Assembly: GCA_024637095.1 (NCBI GenBank)
Contig: JAGXFV010000009.1
Location: 1-64,000, forward strand
DNA length: 64,000 nt
Source of the DNA: Actinomycetes bacterium
Lineage (GTDB): Bacteria > Actinomycetota > Thermoleophilia > RBG-16-64-13
Reading direction: 5' to 3'
The position numbers and the translations under genes are program-made. How positions within the stretch are numbered: the stretch's first letter is position 1; each line of letters starts with the position of its first letter. A model generated the notes under the pieces. The model was not told the DNA's origin, ran no database searches, and saw only the letters and a program-made list of their open reading frames with translations. Positions 59,982-64,000 of this stretch are shown here, in pieces.

Positions 59982-61124
59982 ATGAAGCGCATCGGGATTT
60001 TGGGCTGGGCGGCGCTGCTATTGCTGCTGGGGCTGGCGGTTATCGTCGGCTGCGGCGACGACGAACCGGCGGTCGACACCACTGAGGGCACGGAAGTCAC
60101 CGAGGCGGGGGCCGGGGAGACCCAGGCCGGCGAAGGCACGGCCGATTTCCAGCCGCTTGATCCCCGGGTAGAGGTCAACGTGGCCTTTGACGATGCTCCC
60201 GGCACGGCCGGCATCATCCTGGCCGACAAGTTCGGCTTCTTCGACGAGGTCGGCATCGATATCAAATACACCAAATTCAATACCGGCGCCGACATGTATA
60301 CGTCACTGGCCGCCGACCAGGTGGACGTGGGGCGCGGCATCATCACGGCCTCTCTCTTCAACGGGGCCGCTCGGGACATCGCCGTGCGCGTGGTCGCCGA
60401 CAGTGGGACCAACGTGGAAGGCGCGGGCAATTACTTCGGCCTCGTGCTGCGCAAAGAGATCGCCGACGAGATTCAGGACTACAGCGATCTCGAGGGCCGC
60501 AAGATCCTGATCGTCTCCCGAGGGAGCATCAACGAACTCTTTCTTGAGCTTGCCTTGGCCAAGGGCGGCCTGACCATCGAGGACGTCGACGCGACGGTCA
60601 TTGATTCCTTTTCCGACCTCAACATTGCTCTGGCCAACGGGGCCGCCGATGCAGCGGTTCAGATCGAGCCCCTGATCACGCGCGGCGAACAGGAGGACAT
60701 CCTGGTGGCCTTCGGGGACGCCTCGGAATACGCGCCCGACGAGCAGGTGGCCGCTCTCCTCTACGCACCATCCTTCGCCGAGAAGACCGATGTGGCCCAG
60801 GCTTTCATGATCGCCTATCTGAAAGGCGTACGCATGTACAACGACGCCATCGTCATGGGCGACAAGGACCGGGAGGAGGTCGTCCGGGTGCTCAGCGAGA
60901 ACACCTTCGTGGACGACCCTGAGCTCTGGACCATCATGCGTCCCACGGGACTCAACCCGGACGGCGAGGTCAACGCCGAAGCGGTTTCCCGCGATCAGCG
61001 CTTCTACGTGGAGAAGGGACTGGTCGAAGAACCGGCGCCGATCGAGGAAGTGGTCGACAACTCGTTCGCGGAGTTCGCTGTCGATTATCTGGGGCCGTAC
61101 GAGCCGCCGGCCGAGGGGCAGTAA
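59982..61124 (+). CDS. ABC transporter substrate-binding lipoprotein (SsuA/TauA/NMT1 type)
   Basis: Lipobox LGLAVIVGC, a Thr/Glu/Gly-rich linker, then a solute-binding domain of the sulfonate/nitrate/pyrimidine precursor class: VEVNVAFDDAPGTAGIILADKFGFFDEVGIDI, SLAADQVDVGRGIITASL, LEGRKILIVSRGSINELFLELAL, ANGAADAAVQIEPLITRG. 380 residues. ATG 59982 follows ATCGGAGGACAGGACGAGG. It delivers the substrate to the permease and ATPase that follow. The ligand cannot be read from sequence. Confidence 0.9.
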   Translation: MKRIGILGWAALLLLLGLAVIVGCGDDEPAVDTTEGTEVTEAGAGETQAGEGTADFQPLDPRVEVNVAFDDAPGTAGIILADKFGFFDEVGIDIKYTKFNTGADMYTSLAADQVDVGRGIITASLFNGAARDIAVRVVADSGTNVEGAGNYFGLVLRKEIADEIQDYSDLEGRKILIVSRGSINELFLELALAKGGLTIEDVDATVIDSFSDLNIALANGAADAAVQIEPLITRGEQEDILVAFGDASEYAPDEQVAALLYAPSFAEKTDVAQAFMIAYLKGVRMYNDAIVMGDKDREEVVRVLSENTFVDDPELWTIMRPTGLNPDGEVNAEAVSRDQRFYVEKGLVEEPAPIEEVVDNSFAEFAVDYLGPYEPPAEGQ

Positions 61125-61130
61125 GAAGAA

Positions 61131-61997
61131 GTGGGCAGCACAACGGAGGACTACGGCGTGGTGGCGAATCAGAGTACAGCGGTTTCGGAAGAGACGGTTC
61201 CGCGGGAGCAGCCGGAGTGGCGCCGTCTGCGGCCTTCCTCGGACAGGCTGAGGAGCCTCCTCGGCCTGCTGTCGCCGTTGGCCCTCTTGCTGCTCTGGGA
61301 AGCGGGCGTGCATCTGGGATTCGTGGACTACCGCTTCTTCCCGGCGCCGACAAGCATCCTGATGGAGACCTGGGACATGCTGCTTTCGGGCGAATTGGTC
61401 AGGGACATGGGTTGGAGTCTGTCCCGGATCTTTGTCGGCTTCTTCGGAGGCGGTTTTCTCGGCCTGATCGTGGGCCTCTCCATGGGGTTGTTCAGACCGG
61501 TGCGTTTGTTGCTTCGGCCGATCGTGTCCGCCATCTATCCGATCCCCAAGCTGGCGCTCTATCCTCTGATCTTGCTGGTATTCGGCATCTCCGAGACGGC
61601 CATGTACTTCACCATCGGGCTCGGGACCTTCTTCATGGTGCTGATCAACACCCAAGCGGGAGTGCTCAACCTGGACAAGATCTACCTGGATGTGGCCAAG
61701 AACTACGGTGCCAGTCGCAAGGATTACTACCTGAAGATCGCCTTGCCTGGAGCCCTACCCTTGATCTTCACCGGTATCGAACTGGGTATGGGCATGGCGC
61801 TCCTGCTGATCGTGGCCGCGGAAATGGTAGGCGCGGACGCCGGAATTGGCCAGAACATATGGACGGCCAGAGACACCTTCCAGATCGAGAAGATGTTCGT
61901 CTCGTTCTTTCTGATCGCCCTGCTGGGGTATCTGTTCGCCGAACTGCTCGCTGCGATTGAGCGCCGAATCGTCCCCTGGAAGCGCCAGGAGGGTTGA
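61131..61997 (+). CDS. ABC transporter permease (SsuC/TauC type)
   Basis: A 288-residue membrane protein with about six helices. The EAA loop is at IYLDVAKNYGASRKDYYLKIALPGALPLIFTGIELGMGMALLLIVAAEM, a near-perfect member of the sulfonate/taurine/nitrate permease group (shown in two parts here: AKNYGASRKDYYLKI and LPGALPLIFTGIELGMG). GTG 61131 after TAAGAAGAA. TTG/ATG overlap with the ATPase. Confidence 0.92.
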   Translation: MGSTTEDYGVVANQSTAVSEETVPREQPEWRRLRPSSDRLRSLLGLLSPLALLLLWEAGVHLGFVDYRFFPAPTSILMETWDMLLSGELVRDMGWSLSRIFVGFFGGGFLGLIVGLSMGLFRPVRLLLRPIVSAIYPIPKLALYPLILLVFGISETAMYFTIGLGTFFMVLINTQAGVLNLDKIYLDVAKNYGASRKDYYLKIALPGALPLIFTGIELGMGMALLLIVAAEMVGADAGIGQNIWTARDTFQIEKMFVSFFLIALLGYLFAELLAAIERRIVPWKRQEG

Positions 61998-62839
61998 TGG
62001 CCGACAGCAAGATCGTCCTGCAGGAGCTGACCAAAGAGTTCAAGGTGAAGAACGGCGTGCTCACCGCCGTGGATCATGTGAACCTGCGCGTACGCGAGGG
62101 CGAGTTTCTGTGCATCGTGGGACCGAGCGGCTGCGGGAAGACCACGCTGCTGCGCATCCTGGCGGGTCTGGAGACCGCAACCTCCGGCCAAATGCGAATC
62201 GCCCAGCGCAATCCTGACAAGCCGCTGAACTCGATGGTGTTTCAGGACCAGTCGATCTTTCCCTGGATGAGCGTGCGCAAGAACATTTCCTTCGGTCTCG
62301 AGTGCCGAGGCGTGGACCGCCGGACCACGCGTGCCGTCGCCGATCGCTACATCGAGATGGTGGGCTTGACCAAGTTCGCCGACGCCTATCCCTTCCAGCT
62401 GTCGGGGGGCATGAAGCAGCGGGTGAGCGTGGCCCGCGCCTTCGCCAACGACCCCGAGATCCTCCTGATGGACGAGCCCTTCGCCGCGCTCGACGAGCAA
62501 AACAAGTTGCTGCTCCAGGAAGAACTGTTGCGCATCTGGGAGGGCTCGAACAAGACGGTGGTCTTCATCACCCACTCGATCGACGAAGCCCTGGTGTTGG
62601 CCGACCGGGTCATCGTGATGACCGCTCACCCCGGCACCTTCAAGGAGGAGGTCGAGATCAACCTGCCCCGGCCTCGCCATATCGCCGAGTTGCGACAGGA
62701 TCCCTACTTCAACGAGCTCTTTGCCCAGGTTTGGGAGATCCTCAAGGACGAGGTCGCCAAGGCCAAGGAGCGAGAGGGCTACTCCTTCCACCGCCGGGAG
62801 CGCAGCGCACTCGACGACGAATCGCATATGGTGATGTAG
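61997..62839 (+). CDS. ABC transporter ATP-binding protein (SsuB/TauB type)
   Basis: A complete ATPase of 280 residues: Walker A GPSGCGKTTLLRIL, Q-loop MVFQDQSIFPWMS, signature LSGGMKQRVSVARAF, Walker B ILLMDEPFAALDEQ, H-loop FITHSIDEAL. The FPWMSV sequence after the Q-loop is typical of the nitrate/sulfonate/taurine subclass. ATG 61997 follows CCAGGAGGG; TTG 61994 overlaps the permease. The C-terminal tail is charged. Confidence 0.94.
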   Translation: MADSKIVLQELTKEFKVKNGVLTAVDHVNLRVREGEFLCIVGPSGCGKTTLLRILAGLETATSGQMRIAQRNPDKPLNSMVFQDQSIFPWMSVRKNISFGLECRGVDRRTTRAVADRYIEMVGLTKFADAYPFQLSGGMKQRVSVARAFANDPEILLMDEPFAALDEQNKLLLQEELLRIWEGSNKTVVFITHSIDEALVLADRVIVMTAHPGTFKEEVEINLPRPRHIAELRQDPYFNELFAQVWEILKDEVAKAKEREGYSFHRRERSALDDESHMVM

Positions 62840-63001
62840 ACCGCTTCGAACGAGGTCGATCATCCAGGTATGGAGCGCTTCGATCAGTTGATCGCCCAGG
62901 GAGCCCGGCGAATCGGGACCTCAAGGCGTTGCTCGACTCGGGTCTACCGATGATCGAGGCCCGGGGGCCAAAGGCGGTCTGATCGGGTAGAATCGCCGCT
63001 C
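62840..63001. other. Spacer after the ABC operon with -10 element
   Basis: No supported gene. Short open pieces (DLKALLDSGLPMIEARG in one frame) look like protein but are not joined to a start. TAGAAT at 62988-62993 ends 8 bases before ATG 63002, consistent with a leaderless mRNA for the antiporter. Confidence 0.45.
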
Positions 63002-64000
63002 ATGGCGGACAATGTCATTCTACTTCTGGTCAGTCTCGTGATTATACTTGCCGGCTGCGAGCTGTTTGTTAACGGCGTCGAGTGGTTCGGGCGGCATCTC
63101 GAACTCGGCGAAGGCGCGGTGGGCAGCGTGCTTGCGGCGGTCGGCACCGCGCTCCCCGAGACTCTCATCCCCATCATCGCGATATTCTTCGGGAGCGACG
63201 AGAGCGGTCACGAGATCGGTATCGGCGCCATATTGGGTGCGCCCTTCATGCTCGTGACCCTGGCCATGTTCGTCAACGGCGTGGCCATCGTCATCTTCGC
63301 CGCGCGGGGGAGACGGACCCGGGAGGTCCGCATCAACCGCACGATCCTCTCCCGCGACCTGGCCTACTTCCTAGCCACCTACAGCCTCGCGGTCCTCGTC
63401 GGCATCGTCGACCCCGGCTCCACCATAAAGTTGCTGGTGGCGATCCTGCTGCTGGTCGGGTACGGGCTCTATGTCTACCGCACTATGCGCGCCGAAGGCG
63501 ATCTGGAAGGTGAGACCCGCGCCCTTTACTTTCATTACACCACCGGGGCCCCGGACTTCCGGCGGATCTTGCTGCAATTACTGGTCGCCCTTAGCGCGAT
63601 CGTCTTCGGAGCCGAGCTCTTCGTGGGCGAGCTCACCGTGCTGGCGGAAGGGCTGGGGGTCCCGGCTCTGGTGATCTCGTTGTTGCTGACGCCGGTTGCC
63701 ACCGAACTGCCGGAGAAGTTCAACAGCGTCTTCTGGATGCGGGAGCGCAAGGATACCCTTGCCATGGGCAACATCACCGGGGCGATGGTGTTCCAGAGCG
63801 CCATCCCCGTGTCCGTGGGGCTGCTCTTCACCGATTGGAATCTGGAGAGCTCCGCCCTATTGGCGGCAGGGCTGGCGCTATTATCGGGTTCGCTTCTCTG
63901 GTTGCGAATTCGGGCGACCGGGACTCTTGGGGTGAACTCGCTCCTGTTTGGCGGGCTTCTGTACGGCGTCTTCCTGACGATCACTCTGGTCCGTGTCCTC
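63002..64000 (+). CDS. Na+/Ca2+ (CaCA-family) antiporter, 3' partial
   Basis: The frame from ATG 63002 stays open to the end of the window (333 codons). Two alpha repeats with the ion-binding acidic residues are seen: GTALPETLIPIIAIFFG in the first half and ATELPEKFNSVFWM...MGNITGAMVFQSAIP in the second. About nine hydrophobic segments are visible. This is the ChaA/YrbG-like cation:cation antiporter family, exporting Ca2+ or similar in exchange for Na+ or H+. The stop lies beyond the window. Confidence 0.9.
   Translation, partial: MADNVILLLVSLVIILAGCELFVNGVEWFGRHLELGEGAVGSVLAAVGTALPETLIPIIAIFFGSDESGHEIGIGAILGAPFMLVTLAMFVNGVAIVIFAARGRRTREVRINRTILSRDLAYFLATYSLAVLVGIVDPGSTIKLLVAILLLVGYGLYVYRTMRAEGDLEGETRALYFHYTTGAPDFRRILLQLLVALSAIVFGAELFVGELTVLAEGLGVPALVISLLLTPVATELPEKFNSVFWMRERKDTLAMGNITGAMVFQSAIPVSVGLLFTDWNLESSALLAAGLALLSGSLLWLRIRATGTLGVNSLLFGGLLYGVFLTITLVRVL

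Overview
The window is high-GC DNA with short spacers, TTG/GTG starts, TANNNT -10 elements and several apparently leaderless genes. Its gene content (Moco synthesis, siroheme-to-heme route, futalosine menaquinone pathway, Hdr-Flx, very many multihaem cytochromes) points to a strictly or facultatively anaerobic, respiring bacterium, most likely a deep-branching Actinomycetota lineage. The taxonomic call is an inference from gene content and sequence style only. No rRNA, tRNA, CRISPR array or insertion sequence was recognised.

Layout. 1-4806: end of a molybdate/tungstate-type ABC ATPase, then mobA-mobB fusion, moaA, moaC-MOSC fusion and mog. 4896-12849: ccsB cytochrome c assembly gene and a tetrapyrrole cluster (precorrin-2 dehydrogenase, hemA, hemC, cobA-hemD fusion, hemB, ahbD), consistent with haem made through sirohaem; hemL lies apart at 33.6 kb. 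12992-16445: secreted NlpC/P60 hydrolase, a PIN-membrane-TPR fusion and two small membrane proteins. 16710-25892: a ten-gene electron-transfer operon with 77 haem c motifs in eight proteins plus two b-type membrane cytochromes, closed by a clear terminator. 25959-33433: GGDEF and DUF4388-like signalling proteins, a glycosyltransferase, paired PRC-barrel proteins, TPR proteins and a secreted beta-rich protein. 33586-41980: hemL, rex and a menaquinone run (ubiD, ubiA, ubiE, mqnE, mqnA, mqnC). 42234-49516: hdrCBA-flxDCBA, an NADH-linked flavin-bifurcating complex. 49664-57415: accessory region with three toxin-antitoxin-like pairs, hydrolases, a frameshifted AAC(3)-like acetyltransferase, a small cytochrome c and SHOCT proteins. 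57648-62839: a solute-binding-fold gene interrupted by one in-frame UGA at a probable Cys position, a GidA-like FAD protein and an SsuABC-type transporter. 63002-end: a Ca2+/Na+ antiporter running off the window.

How it fits together: the tetrapyrrole and CcsB genes supply haem for the cytochromes; the futalosine genes supply menaquinone; two NapC-like and two cytochrome b/c modules would take electrons from menaquinol and pass them to four surface multihaem proteins built from a repeated di-haem unit. Rex and Hdr-Flx tie this to the NADH pool. The items most worth checking are the modular cytochrome conduit, the UGA-containing gene with its neighbours, and three genes that seem to start at AUU or AUC.
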